From Poronia punctata (Eukaryota > Ascomycota > Sordariomycetes > Xylariales > Xylariaceae), in assembly GCA_022579005.1 (NCBI GenBank), contig MU401805.1:1-28687 (forward strand): DNA of 28,687 nt, in the 5' to 3' direction. The notes under the pieces are model-generated. The model saw only the letters and a program-made list of their open reading frames with translations. It ran no database searches and had not been told where the DNA came from. A program made the position numbers and the translations under genes. Shown in pieces: positions 12,496 through 23,479 of the stretch (within the stretch, counting starts at the first letter, position 1; each line of letters opens with the position of its first letter).

Positions 12496-13959
12496 TAACT
12501 TATATAATAAAAAAGACTAAAGTAGCTTAAGTGCTTTAAAAGCTTATTAAACTTAAATAGCTTAAAGATTAAGCTTTTAAGTTAGTTACTAGTACTTTAA
12601 AATATGCTCTAGGCTTAAGCATTTTTTAGCTTATAATTTTCTTTATAATAAATAAAAAAATTAAATTAAGTTTTCTTTTATATAAAAATATATAAAAAAG
12701 GTACTAAGCTTTAATAATAGTTAGGTTATTATTTATAATAGCAAGCAACTAGTTGCTTATAATAGTATTGCTTTAAATTAAGCAAAAATCTTATTATATT
12801 TAGTGCTTTTTAAAAAAAAGAAAAAAGCTTAAAAGAAATCTTTGCTATTAAAGTTAATATATAAGTACTTAGTTATTTTAAATAAAACGTATATATTTAC
12901 TTTATTTTTTGTTGCTTTTTTAAAGTTAAAATCTTTAATGCTTTAATATTTAAAAATAATATGCCTTTTTTAAAAATAAATAATTATGCTTATTTTTTTA
13001 AAAAAACTTAAACTTAATTTAAGTTTTTATTAAAAGTCGTTTTAAAGTAAAGGTAAACTAATATATAGCAAGCTTTCTTTTATAGTTAATCTTTTAAATT
13101 ACAAAAAAATAAGCTAAATATAAAATGCAATGATAATATTATTATAAATTAATACTAATTAAATTTAAATTAGCTATAAGTTAAATAATAGTAAAAATGC
13201 TTATTATCTTTTATTTTATTAGTATATAAACTATAAAACGTTTATTATACTTTAGTATAGCTTTTTTATTTCTTTAATTTCTTTTAAATAATTATATAAT
13301 AATTTAAATTAAATTTTTATTTCTTATTTACTTAAATAAAATAATTTTTAAAAGCAATATTAAGCTAATATAGCTTTAAGTTAAATAAAAAATAAGCGTA
13401 TTAATAGTTTTTAATTTTAAACTTACTTTTTTATAGTTGCTAATTTAAATACTAATTAATATTAGTTTAGCTAAAATAAATATAATTATAATATATTACT
13501 ACTTATATTATTATATTAACTTAACTAATTAAAAAAAGCAGTTAAAAAACTACTTATATTAAAGTTTATATAATAGCAATATAAAATAATATAAACCTAC
13601 TATATATTTAATATATAAAAAAACGCGTAAGTTTTAAATATTAATTATATATTAAGTGTATACTTTATATATATTAATAACTATATTATATATAGTTTAT
13701 TTTCTTAGTATTTACTTTATTTAAAAAAAATATACTTTATATTAATATAATCTATTAATATAGTTAATAAGTTAAAAGTATTAAAAAGGATTTTAATAAA
13801 AACTATATATTAAATTATTATAAATTATTTAAAACGCTAATAAAATAATAATAACAATATAAAAAATTAACATAAAATTCTGCTAAAAATAGCCTACTTT
13901 AAAAAGTATATAAAACTATTTTCTTTATATTTTATACTTTATTATATATAGTGTAATGC

Positions 13960-14420
13960 ACAGTGTTCTAAGGTAGAAAAGCTGTAAAAAAAAACCCAGT
14001 TGTTACTTTTCAAGACCCACTATACTAACTGTAGCTATTTAAAGTAGGGCTAATGGTCCATAGATGTTGGCTAGATCTAGCAGGGGCTACTATGGTACCT
14101 AAGTACCTTATTTATCCTTTCATAACCATGTGCACCAAGCAAAGCTCATCTTTATAAAACCTACACACAACCTTGTTTATCAACCAGCATTCTTGCTTTG
14201 TTGCCAAAGGAATATCAGCACGCATTTTTTAAGGATTCCACACACTTCTACTTGCCTGGCTTGTTCAAACTCTGCCCAATCAACCAATTGTATAACATAA
14301 TTTTACTGTCCGTATTTGTACCAATTGGACTTTCAACGCCTGCGCCTTGTCCCAAGCCTGCTGCAAGTGGACGTGAACAAGTGGGCAGCAGCTACAATAC
14401 ATATTCTGGATTGAAGCACG
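13960..14420 (+). promoter_or_regulatory. Promoter and 5' leader of RPB11
   Basis: Composition returns to normal from about 13960. A TATAAAA word lies at 14153-14159. Between it and 14421 there is no ATG, so the RPB11 start is the first one a transcript from this site would carry. An inverted CCAAT word (attgg) occurs near 14323. An open frame spanning 14198-14578 crosses this area from a TTG but has no recognisable protein and is judged non-coding. Confidence 0.5.
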
Positions 14421-15508
14421 ATGAACGCACCAGACAGGTTAGTTATGTTATTAGAAGACTTCTCGGAGTGTGGGGGTTCAAGAAGCTCTGCTACATACAT
14501 CCATGCACCAGAGGAACCAGACTGTACTTTGGCGTACTACTCACATGGTATTATACAACCCTAGCTGTTGTTTATTGAGAGAGAGAGAGAGAGAGAGAGA
14601 GAGGAGGTCCACATCCGTAAATGCAATCTGGCATGGGGCGTCTCAATGCTCAAGTGGCACGAGCAGACCGTGGCCTAGCATGTTGACAACTTATACAGCA
14701 GCAACTGCTACATCCATATCAGGTCCCATCGCAATGATATTGAGGTTCAGCATGCTCAGCATGTGCATGCCTTTCACCAGTTCATAGCACTTGTTCATTT
14801 CCTTCCTACCTACGCAGTTTCTTGTGTCCAGCCTTGGTTACATTTACCGTTGCATCTACTATTTATAACGGCCACAAGTAACAACAAAATGGCAAACCCC
14901 AGACATTACACCGAGATTGATAGCTTGTTTGCGTACTGTCTTTTCGACTTGATTTGTTGTGGGCTAACGCGAGTTTATAGATTTGAACTCTTCCTTCTCA
15001 ACGAGGCCGAAGGCGAGAAGAAGATCACAGAGAAGCCTTTTGCTGGCATGTATCTCCCTCCTTGAGAGATGTCTAAGACTTGTGTAAATTTCTGACAGCT
15101 CCAAAGGAACCTCCAACACCTCAGATTTCATCTTGCTAAAGGAGGACCACACCCTTGGCAACCTCCTTAGCGAGCATTTAAAGCAGGCTCCTCATGTTCT
15201 GATGGCTGGATACAAAGGTACTGCCCTCTTCTTTCCCCATGCGATGCTCTTTGAAATGGCACAGGCTCTGTTTATTTGTCTTGTTCGTTCATTGCATGTA
15301 CCTAACATGTGTAGTCGGCCACCCCAATGTTCCCGAAGTGCTGCTCCGCGTGCAGACCGATGGCACAGTCACGCCTCGTGAAGTCTTGATTGACACATGC
15401 AAGCAGCTTGTTACTGCGTATGCCCAACTTGACCGCGAGTTTACACGGGAGTACGAGCTTCGCCGCATGGTCGCAGCTGGAGAACAGGGGAATGAGAACA
15501 GGCCTTGA
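14421..15508 (+). CDS. RPB11: RNA polymerase II subunit RPB11, four exons
   Basis: Join 14421-14437, 14981-15049, 15099-15217 and 15315-15508; 132 residues, close to the family's usual 115-130. RPB11 pairs with RPB3 in the polymerase II assembly platform and is the counterpart of half of the bacterial alpha dimer. Exon 1 encodes MNAPD plus two bases of Arg; exon 2 continues FELFLL, giving the MNAPDRFELFLL start known from yeast. The diagnostic KEDHTLGNLL lies at residues 43-52, followed by AGYKVGHPNVPE and LRVQTDGTVTP (79-89) and a C-terminal helix EFTREYELRRM. Introns are 543, 49 and 97 bp; the first and third have CTAAC branch sites. Around residues 29-33 the exon 2/3 junction reads ISKGT, perhaps a small insertion. 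A start at 14889 with intron 1 unused would stay open but loses the conserved N-terminus. AC19 (RPC19) is excluded by that N-terminus. Confidence 0.93.
14438..14980 (+). other. Long first intron of RPB11
   Basis: The donor is GTTAGT at 14438; a CTAAC branch at 14964-14968 precedes the TATAG acceptor ending at 14980. At 543 bp it is several times longer than the other introns in the island and follows a 17-nt exon. It splits an Arg codon (phase 2). It contains a GA microsatellite and some non-conserved open frames, for example from 14470 and from 14763 onward, with no recognisable product. Confidence 0.88.
14577..14603. repeat. GA microsatellite in RPB11 intron 1
   Basis: About 13 uninterrupted GA units lie within the first RPB11 intron, followed by gaggagg. 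On the other strand this is a CT tract. Its length is likely to vary between strains. Confidence 0.95.
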
Positions 15509-15854
15509 ATAATTACACCTGTCCACTTTTGATTGAGTTTCACATATTGTAGGAAAGGTCAGGCCAGGCAAGGGGAACAGGCGTTTTGTCAGTACGTATT
15601 TTAGCTAAAGTTGCAAAATATTTGACCCTAGTGTTTCGGACTTCCTCTCCAAGCAACTTAAGAGAGCCGTTACAACCCTGAACCAAACCGTTGGCCAGCG
15701 TGCCGGCGTTACCTCCACAGGTCAGACCAGGTACTGATACTGTCTTTCTGGTGTGTATCTTTCTCGGTATTTACCGCATACCCTGGCAGCCAGCGCCTGT
15801 TCTGGATATCGGGTAAGCAAACTTGATTGAGTGACCCGAAGACCAGCATCCTTA
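15509..15854. other. Shared 3' region of convergent RPB11 and LSM5
   Basis: These 346 bp lie between two stop codons facing each other, so they must hold both 3' untranslated regions and polyadenylation sites. I see no coding signal, and no clear AATAAA on either strand. A gcaaaatatttg word at 15613 is the most AT-rich part. Overlap of the two transcripts is possible. Confidence 0.6.
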
Positions 15855-16491
15855 CTACAACGTGGTAGCCAGAGGACCTTCACCGCCAGGTATCAACTAT
15901 AGTGTAGCAGTAGTCAGCGCCAACAAATTCTTGAAATATCCCCCTTCCCTCGGACGCAGTGTCATCAAACATACCATGCAGATGTTATTGCCGTTCAGTA
16001 GTATCTTTGGAAGCCTTGTGTGGTTGCCAGAGTAATCACTTGCAAATGTTAGCGCCTCATTGTTACCGAGGTAGAGGCAACATTATATATTTGCGTACAA
16101 TTCTGTGACGTCCTCAAGAACCATATCTATTGGGATTTATGTGATCAGTGTCCCTTCTATGACATGAAAACACCCAAAAGTGACGGCAGGTAAACTTACT
16201 GACATAATCGTCAAATCCTAACAAGGTCCCACTAAACTCTGTAGATGGGTTAGCTTCAGCAACATACAGCGTACATAGAGGAAAACAAAGTGATCCGAGG
16301 TGAGGAGGCTAGGGGCATCCACGTACCTTTGTCGCCTTTCATAACAACCCATATCCGAGAGCCAACACATTTATCGATAAGCTCTTGTGTAGACATGTTA
16401 GCTAGCACTGTTTTTCTTGCTCCATGATGGGGATTCTGGAGGATGGCTTAGAGGGTGTAAACGTACCCAGAGGAAGTAGCTGAGATGCCAT
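15855..16491 (-). CDS. LSM5: U6 snRNA-associated Sm-like protein LSM5, six exons
   Basis: Minus-strand exons in coding order: 16491-16467, 16383-16327, 16238-16200, 16126-16099, 16038-15975 and 15896-15855; 255 nt, 84 residues. LSM5 is part of the Lsm2-8 ring on U6 snRNA (splicing) and the Lsm1-7 ring (cytoplasmic mRNA decay). The joined protein starts MASQLLPLELIDKC, carries the Sm1 motif GTLLGFDDYVNMVLEDVTE (residues 31-49) and the Sm2 motif with LLNGNN (about 63-68), and ends in IPGGEGP plus a short tail. LNGNN in place of the usual Sm2 Arg-Gly is typical of LSM5. Introns are 83, 88, 73, 60 and 78 bp, with GTACGT, GTACGT, GTAAGT, GTACGC and GTATGT donors; several have CTAAC or CTGAC branch sites. 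A second ATG at 16396 lies in intron 1 and would lose the conserved LLPLE. Introns outweigh coding sequence (382 against 255 nt). Confidence 0.95.
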
Positions 16492-16740
16492 TGTTCAATA
16501 GATCTCCAACAGAGTGTATGTCTAACGGACCGGTATTTGCTCTAGTAATCTCAGTATCCCTTGAGGATGTCGAGAGCGCCGAAGCTTTCAGAAAATTTCT
16601 TATAAAAGTAGATTAGGTAGGTAGATACATGCGTATGAGAATGGTACGCTGTGGCAGGAGGAATGCAAGAAACTGTAGACCTATTCATACATAAGTCAAT
16701 AGGTAACATAGGTACCAGTTAAAAACATTAAACATTTGCT
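16492..16740 (-). promoter_or_regulatory. Upstream region of LSM5
   Basis: About 250 bp of normal composition lies between the LSM5 start and the next AT block, so the promoter must be here. A TTATAA-containing word (16600-16607) lies about 110 bp upstream of the ATG and could serve as a TATA element. A taggtaggtag run is at 16614-16624 and a ggtacc site at 16711-16716. No other gene is seen. Confidence 0.4.
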
Positions 16741-17022
16741 ATAGTAAGGACTAAGGTTAAAATACCTTGTCTTATTTAGTTTGTATATATAAGTGCTTTT
16801 TATATATATTAAAAGGTGTTAATTTTAAAAAATAACCATGTTAAATATTTTTAAAGTTATATAAATAAATAAGTTAATTTTAAAACTTAAATAATATAAA
16901 ATTATTTATAGCTATATAAAAAACAATTAATTAATTTAATTTTAATTTTTAATAAGTTTTATTAATATATTTTTATTAGTATTTTTAAATATTTTAAAAA
17001 TAAAGTTTTAAAACTTTATTAA
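16741..17022. other. AT-rich spacer before the LTR element
   Basis: Composition falls to nearly pure A/T from about 16740-16790. There is no gene and no repeat match that I can identify before the LTR begins at 17023. Confidence 0.6.
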
Positions 17023-17269
17023 TGTTATAATTAAGTTATAAAAAAAGCAAGGCTTTTAAAAGTAAGTTTATTTATTAATAAAAATCTTAAAGTAAAAAAA
17101 AAAGAAAAAAAAGCTTTTAAGATCTTATAAAGTATATAAACCTATATATATACGCTATAGTAAAGCTATAGCTATTTATAAGTATAAGCCTTAGTATTTA
17201 TAGTTAAAAAAAAGTAATAGCTATAAGCTACCTAGTTAGCTATACTGCTATTTACCTAATTTATAACTA
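17023..17269. repeat. Left LTR, heavily RIP-mutated
   Basis: It aligns along its length with 23250-23479. Wherever the right copy keeps TGCA, CAG, GGAGG or GCGCAC, this copy has TATA, TAG, AAAAG or ATATAC. It is 17 bp longer, mainly from an expanded A tract near 17092-17112. It keeps the TG at its left end that the right copy has lost. Confidence 0.8.
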
Positions 17270-20200
17270 CTTTTAAAAAAAAACTTATTTTAAAGCATAT
17301 TTAACTATTATGTCTTACTACGCGTTTTTTTACTCTATTTTTTATAATAAACTTATTATTGCTCTGTTATTATTTTTTTAAGGTTTATTAAACTTATTTT
17401 TTCTGCTGCTTATAGCTATTTAGCTAGTTAAACTAAAGGGTTTATAGCTTTAAAGTATTATTTATAAAAAAAAAAATTAATAGTTTTGCGTTATTTTTAA
17501 AGTTTTAGCTAAATACTATTTATATTAATATTTTAACTTTTTTAATTAACTTTATATTATAGTTTATTATAGTATAGTTTTAACGTTTCTATTTTTTTAA
17601 TTATAAACTTTTTTTTGCTTATTAGCTTTATAATTTTTTTATTAAGATTTTTAAATTTTTGCTTTAGTAAAAGGTTGTTTAAGTATTTATAAAGTTAGTT
17701 AATATAATACTTATTAGTAAATTACTATAAAGTTAGCACTTTAAAAATATATATAATGCTTTTTTATAATAAAATTTAAATTTTTTATTAAGTTATAAAA
17801 TAGTTAAGCTTATTAAATAGTTAGTTTATTTATTAAGGCTGCTGTTTTTTAATAATAAATATATAGTTTTTTATATTAAAGTTAAGATTTTTGCAGCCTT
17901 TATTAGCTTAATTTATTATACGTTGTTATATTTGCTATAAATATACCTTTGCTATATTAACGTATTTTTTACTTTTGCAACCTTATTATTAAGTATTTAA
18001 GCATAATTAGGCTTTTGTTATAATAGTTTTTTTATTTTTTATTTAGCAGTTTTATTTTTTTAATTAAAGTAAAAAAGTATTAAAAACTTTATTTTTACTT
18101 TATATAATAAAACCTTTATAAATTTATATAGTATAGCTACTTAAGCGTAGTTTATTATAAGTATTTATATTAACTAGTTATTTTAGTAATAGTTAATATA
18201 AAAGCGTAGTTATTAGTTTAAATATTAGTTTATAATTTTTGTTTGCTTATTTTATAAACTTATAATATTTTAGTAAAGTTAATATTTAACTAATTTTAAA
18301 TATTTTAGCTAATTTATTTATAAATGCTAATATAAATTATCGTTTTTAGTTTAACATTATTATTATAAGTAGGCTAAATACTTAAAAAAGCTTTTTATAA
18401 TATATTTAAGCTGCTTATTACGCTATTACTTTTATAATATATAGTATTATTTAAAACTTTTTACTTAGTTTATTTACTATAACTATAGCGTTATTAAAAC
18501 TATACTTATTTTTAAGCATTTGCTTAAAGTTGATTATTATATATTGCTATATATAGTTTAGTACTAGTAAAGGTATTAATTTTTTAGTATTTTATTTTTT
18601 AAAACTTTTACTAGTTAGTATTATAAGTAGTTAAAAACGTAATAATAATAATTATTTTTAAGTTTAAGCTACTAGTATTGTTTAGCTATTAGTTATTTAG
18701 CTTTTTTAAAAAATACTATTAGTATTTATTTATAAGCTTTTATAATAAGCTTTGTTTATAAAAAAAGTAAGTTTAAAACTACTAGCCTTTTTTTATATAT
18801 TATTAGCTTTTTTTATATAACTTATAAGCTTTTTATTTTTTTAAATTTAAGTAATATTTATATTTTTTGCTATTATATTTATATTTTTAAATTTATTTTT
18901 ATTTTTATATAATATTTTATTAATAAGCTAAGAGCTTATAAAGGTGTTTACTTTTTTTAAAAGTTTAAACGCTAATATTTTAATAACTGTTTTGCTTATT
19001 TATTTTATTATAAATTTAAAGGTTACTAGCTTAAAAAACGTTATATAGTGCTATAGCTTTTTGTAGATTTTTATAACGTTATGTTTTTTGCTTTTATAAT
19101 AATATATTTACTACTACGTTTTTTTATAGTTTATAAGTTATTATAAAGTTATATTTAGCTAATAATAAAAACTATTTTGCTTATTATTAGTTAAAGTACT
19201 GCTTTATATTAAAATATTTTAAAGCTTTATAGTTTATAATAATTAAAAATAGTTTTTTTTAGTAGGTAACTAATTTAGCTTACTACTTTTTTATTACTAG
19301 TACTATAGCTAGCATTTTCCTCTTATAAATATTATAGTTTAGCTTTGCTTTTTTTATTATTTTAAAGTAAAATATTGTAAATTGCTATTTTTAAAAAAAC
19401 TAAAGTTATATTAAAGTGCTAGCTATTACTTTATTTAATATGTTTATTTTTACTTTTATAAGTAGGTTATAATTATAGTAATATAAAAAAAAAGCTAGAG
19501 TTAATATTTTCTTTAATTTTTAAACTGCTTTTTTATAGCGTTTATTTTAAGTAAAAGTTATATTATAATATATTAGCGCTATTAATACTTTTGCTTTTTA
19601 GCTATACTTATAATAAAACTTCTTATAAAAGCTATAAAATTTTAAAAATAATTATATATTTTTTATAATTATTAGCATTAGTTATTTTTAAACTACTTTA
19701 ACTTTAATAAAGGTAACGCTAACGCTTTTAATACTTATTATATATTTTAAACCTTTAGTTTAAGTAATATAAAACTTAAATCTTTTAAAGACTGCTTATA
19801 GTCTTGCTTTTTTTAGCTATAATAATACTTTTATATATACTTTTAATACTTTTTTATTATATTAAAGTATATTAAAATATTATTAATATAAGCATAGTAA
19901 AATTAGTTTAAGTAATTAAATAATATATTATTTATATACTTTTAAAATAATTATAGTTTATTAGTTAAACTAAACAAAAGTACTTTATATTTATACGCTT
20001 TATATTAAATATAAAATATTATAACATGTTTTATTTTTATTATTATTTAAATTTAATAAAATACTTATTATATAGTAATTTTAGTAAATAGTTTAACTTT
20101 ATAAATTTATAAAAAAGTTTGTTTAATTAAACGTAAAAAGTAATATATTTGTTTAATTAAGCTATTAAGCTTTTAGTAGTTAATATAAAAGCGTAGTTTT

Positions 20201-23200
20201 TTATATAGCCTTTTTATAAATAATATTAATAACGCTTATAAAGTATTGCTTAGCTTTATAATCTTTTTAAAAAATAGTTTATAAAGTACTTTTAAACTGC
20301 TTTTAACTAATTAAAAAAGTAGTTTATATAGTAAACTATATTTTAAGTTATTATGCAATTTGTTTTAAAAAACTTTATTAAATAGTTTACTTCTTATTAT
20401 TATAAAAAAGCTTATTTAAGTTTACTTTGCTAAAAGTATATTAAAAATTATAGTATTTAAAAAGTATTACTTTTAGTGCTTATCTTTTAGTTTTTTACTT
20501 TTTTTATTAAAAAACCTTTTAATTTTTAATTTTTAATAATAAAGTTAATTTCTTTTATATAAGTCATTTTAACTGTTTTTAAAAATTAGTTAATTTAAAC
20601 TATATATTTATATAAAAACCCAATAAGTAAATAAAGCTTAACTAGTGCTTTTCTTTATACTAAGCTATTTGTTTAATATAAACTTTATATATATAATATT
20701 TACTTTTTAAAAAAGCTTTGTTTTTAGCGCGGTTTTTTAAATAAGTTATCTTTTATTACTATAGTTATAGCTTGTTTTCTTTTTTAATATTAGTTTTTAT
20801 AAATTTTAGTTAAAAGTTTTTTTTTAGTTTTTTTTTATAAAAGCTAGTATTGGTTTGCTTTTTTGCTAAGTAATAGTTTTTTTAAGGATTTATAAATAAG
20901 TATTTTCTTTTAAAAATAATTAAATTTTATAGGTAAAGTTTAAAAAAAATATTTTCAAATATTTATTTATTTAGTTAAAAAGTAGTTATTAAAGTTTTAT
21001 ATACATTTTTAGTAGCTTTTTTTATTAAATCTTATTGCTATTTAATAATTAAAGTTTATAATAGTTTTTAAGTTTAAATTAGCTTTAATTTAATTTGCTA
21101 ATAGCATATTTATTGCTATATATATATTAGCTTTTATATTATATAAAACGTTATTTATTTATTAAAAGGATTGATTATTTAATAATATATAGCTAAATAT
21201 AAAAAAGTTTTCTTTTATATATTTATTAATTATACTTATTTCTTTATATGCATTAATATTTAGTAACACTTTTTTTAAGTAAAAGTTTATTTGTTTTAAG
21301 GTTATTCTTTTAAAGCTTGCTTTTTTCTTTGTAAAAAAAAGCGTTAGCATTATAACTATAAGCTATAAAAATTGCTTAGATTTAAGCTTATTAGTTTAAA
21401 CTATTTTTTAGTAAGTAATTATAAAAAGTATGTTTTTATTTTTTATAGTTAAAGCATTAGCTTTTAATAGTAAAAGTCTTTTTTTTAGGTAACATTTTAA
21501 GTTATAATTATAAAAAAAGTTATAAAGTAAGTTTTTTTTTATTATAAAGCTAAATCTAGTTTTTTATAATAGTACTTAGTTTTACTAAGTTTATTTAAAT
21601 TACTTTAATAATATTATTATTATAAAAGTTATTTATATTGCTTATTAGCTTTTAAGTTAACTTAAGTTTATTTTTTTATTAAAAAATATAAACTACTTAT
21701 ATATAGTATTAAAGAAATATATTAAAATTAATATTATTATTAAAGTATTAAGCTATAGTTTTGTATTATAAGCAAGTAAATAGTTTATTATAAAACTTTT
21801 TTTTTATTTAGCTTATAAGATTTTCTATTTGCTAGCAAGTTATATAAAGCTATTCTTAAAATATTAATAATTAGCTAAGCTTTTTACTTTTAACTTTTAG
21901 TACTTAACTTTAATATATTATTTTTAGTTTATATTTTTATATTTACTTTTTAAGTAATTTAAAAGCTTAGTTAGTATATTAATTATATTCAAGTAGTTAT
22001 TTTATAAATATAGCTATAAGTTTTTACCTACTACGCTTTTAAAGTATATTTTAATATTAGCTAGTTTAGCTTTATTATTAATAAACTAGGTTGTATTAGC
22101 TTTAAAGCAATTGCGCATATATTATAACTATACTTTAAATATAACTTTTCTATTATTATAAAAAGTAAATATTTCTATTTTTGCAAATTTGCAAAGCTAT
22201 GTTATTATAGCAATTAAAGTTATACTATTTTAAAATAAAAATTAGCTATAAGCTAGCAAGTTTACTACTTATTAGTTAATATTAATAATTTAGCTTTTAA
22301 AGCAATTAATTTTTTTATATTTTAAGACTATCTTTTAAGCTATATAGTTAATAATTTTATTTTAGTCTAGTGCTAATAAAAGTATACTTTTATTATTGTT
22401 TTAACTTTAGTTTTTTATTAATTACTTTAAGCGTTATACTTTAGCTTTAAGCTTTATATTATTTTTTAATTCTAAATAAGTTAAAAAGTAAGCTTAATAA
22501 ACTAAGTTAGTTATAGGTTATTTTTTATTTAATAATAAGTAATATATTAAGTTACCTTAAACTTAGCAAGCAATTAATATTAAACTTTAAATTTTAAATT
22601 TTTAAAATACTATATTAAAATAAATACTTATTAAACTTTTAAACACTTTAAAGTTTATAGTTTTATTAAACTTAAAAATTGCTTTATATTTATTTTTAGT
22701 AAAGGCTTAAAATAAAAAACGAAGTTTATTTCTTTTTCTAATATATAGCTTAGTAAAGGTTTTTATAATATATTATATTTTTTAATAAAGCTTTTTAATT
22801 ATAAATATATAGCAAAAGTTTTTAAATGTATTTTTAGTAAAACGTTAATTAAAAACCTAAGCTTATTTTACTAAAGTATTAAAAAAATATTTTTAAATTT
22901 CTTAAAGTTATAGCTTAGAGTTTTAGTACTTATTTTTCTTTAAAAAAATAAAAAACTATAATAAATTGTTAGCAAGCTTTTATATATAAGATGTTATTAA
23001 TTTTTAAAATAAGTTTAGCAAAGTTATTATTTAAATATAGTGCTTTAGCTAAAGCTTATTACTTTATAGCTATATATATTTTTGCACGCGTTTTATTTTT
23101 TAAGCTATAATTTTAGTTAATATAAGTAGCTAAAGAATTAGTTTTAGCTAACTAGTAAAGTAGTACTACTAAGTTAAGTTAGTTTAATTTAAATTAAATT

Positions 23201-23249
23201 AGCAAGTTAAAATAACATACTTTTTAACTTATATTTATAACTTTAAAAT

Positions 23250-23479
23250 TATTATAATTAAGTTATAAAAAAACAAGGCTTTTAAAAGTCACTTAATTTA
23301 TTGATAAAAATCTTTTAAAAAAAGCTTTTAAAATCTTATAAAGTGTGCAAACTTATATGCGCACGGTATAGTAGAGCTGCAGCTGTTTATAGATGCAGGC
23401 CTTAGTATTTACAGTTAAAGGAGGTAATAGCTATAAGCTACCTAGTTAGCTATACTGCTATTTAACCGATCTATAACTA
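23250..23479. repeat. Right LTR, partly spared from RIP
   Basis: It matches the left LTR but keeps CpA, TpG and GG sites across about 23343-23420, such as gtgtgc, gctgcagctg and gatgcagg. Its first two bases are TA where the left copy has TG. It shares with the left copy an identical block including gctacctagttagc and tatactgctattta. Confidence 0.8.

Larger units (their letters stand above)
4510..13950. repeat. 9.4-kb AT-rich block of degraded repeats between the islands
   Basis: The block begins about ten bases after the transporter stop codon and ends at the RPB11 island. It is almost wholly A and T, stop codons are frequent in all frames, and no open frame is worth calling. Surviving G and C often sit in AGCT, AAGC or GCTT contexts. 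The flavour changes along it: 4510-5750 is A-rich and very poor in G/C, while 5900-13000 keeps more GC dinucleotides, suggesting several elements of different age. I could not find its terminal repeats or any recognisable transposase or reverse-transcriptase motif by eye. RIP-degraded transposons are the likely source. Confidence 0.7.
17023..23479. mobile_element. RIP-degraded LTR retrotransposon, about 6.5 kb
   Basis: Two direct repeats of about 240 bp (17023-17269 and 23250-23479) bound a 5.98-kb AT-rich interior, a size normal for Gypsy or Copia elements. Repeat ends are TGTTATA and TATAACTA, short imperfect inverted ends expected if the usual CA end has become TA. The flanking five bases are attaa and tttaa, too AT-rich to prove a target-site duplication. 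The interior is full of stops; the longest frame (21162-21350, minus, 62 codons) is Lys/Ile/Asn-rich and unidentifiable. The interior is T-rich on the plus strand, which may mean the element reads on the minus strand because retrotransposon sense strands are often A-rich, but this is weak. Superfamily is undetermined. Confidence 0.7.

Noticed and set aside
4510..13950. A hidden novel gene system in the AT blocks
   Set aside because: Stops are dense in every frame, the longest frames are short, and copy comparison points to mutated repeats. I found no sign of an undescribed system.
14198..14787. Open frames of 126 and 105 codons before RPB11 as genes
   Set aside because: They lack an ATG start or a recognisable protein, the second reads through the GA repeat, and they overlap the RPB11 leader and first intron.
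14763..15065. A 100-codon frame as an independent protein or as the RPB11 start at 14889
   Set aside because: Its end is RPB11 exon 2; the upstream part is intron with a CTAAC branch and TATAG acceptor. The start at 14421 gives the conserved N-terminus. An alternative transcript is not excluded.
16327..16396. LSM5 starting at the ATG at 16396
   Set aside because: It would give MSTQELIDKC without the conserved LLPLE. The upstream exon at 16467-16491 supplies it, and the ATG lies just before an ACACAAG acceptor with a CTAAC branch.
21162..21350. 62-codon minus-strand open frame as a gene
   Set aside because: It is Lys/Ile/Asn-rich as AT-rich DNA would give, lies inside the degraded LTR element, and shows no recognisable motif.
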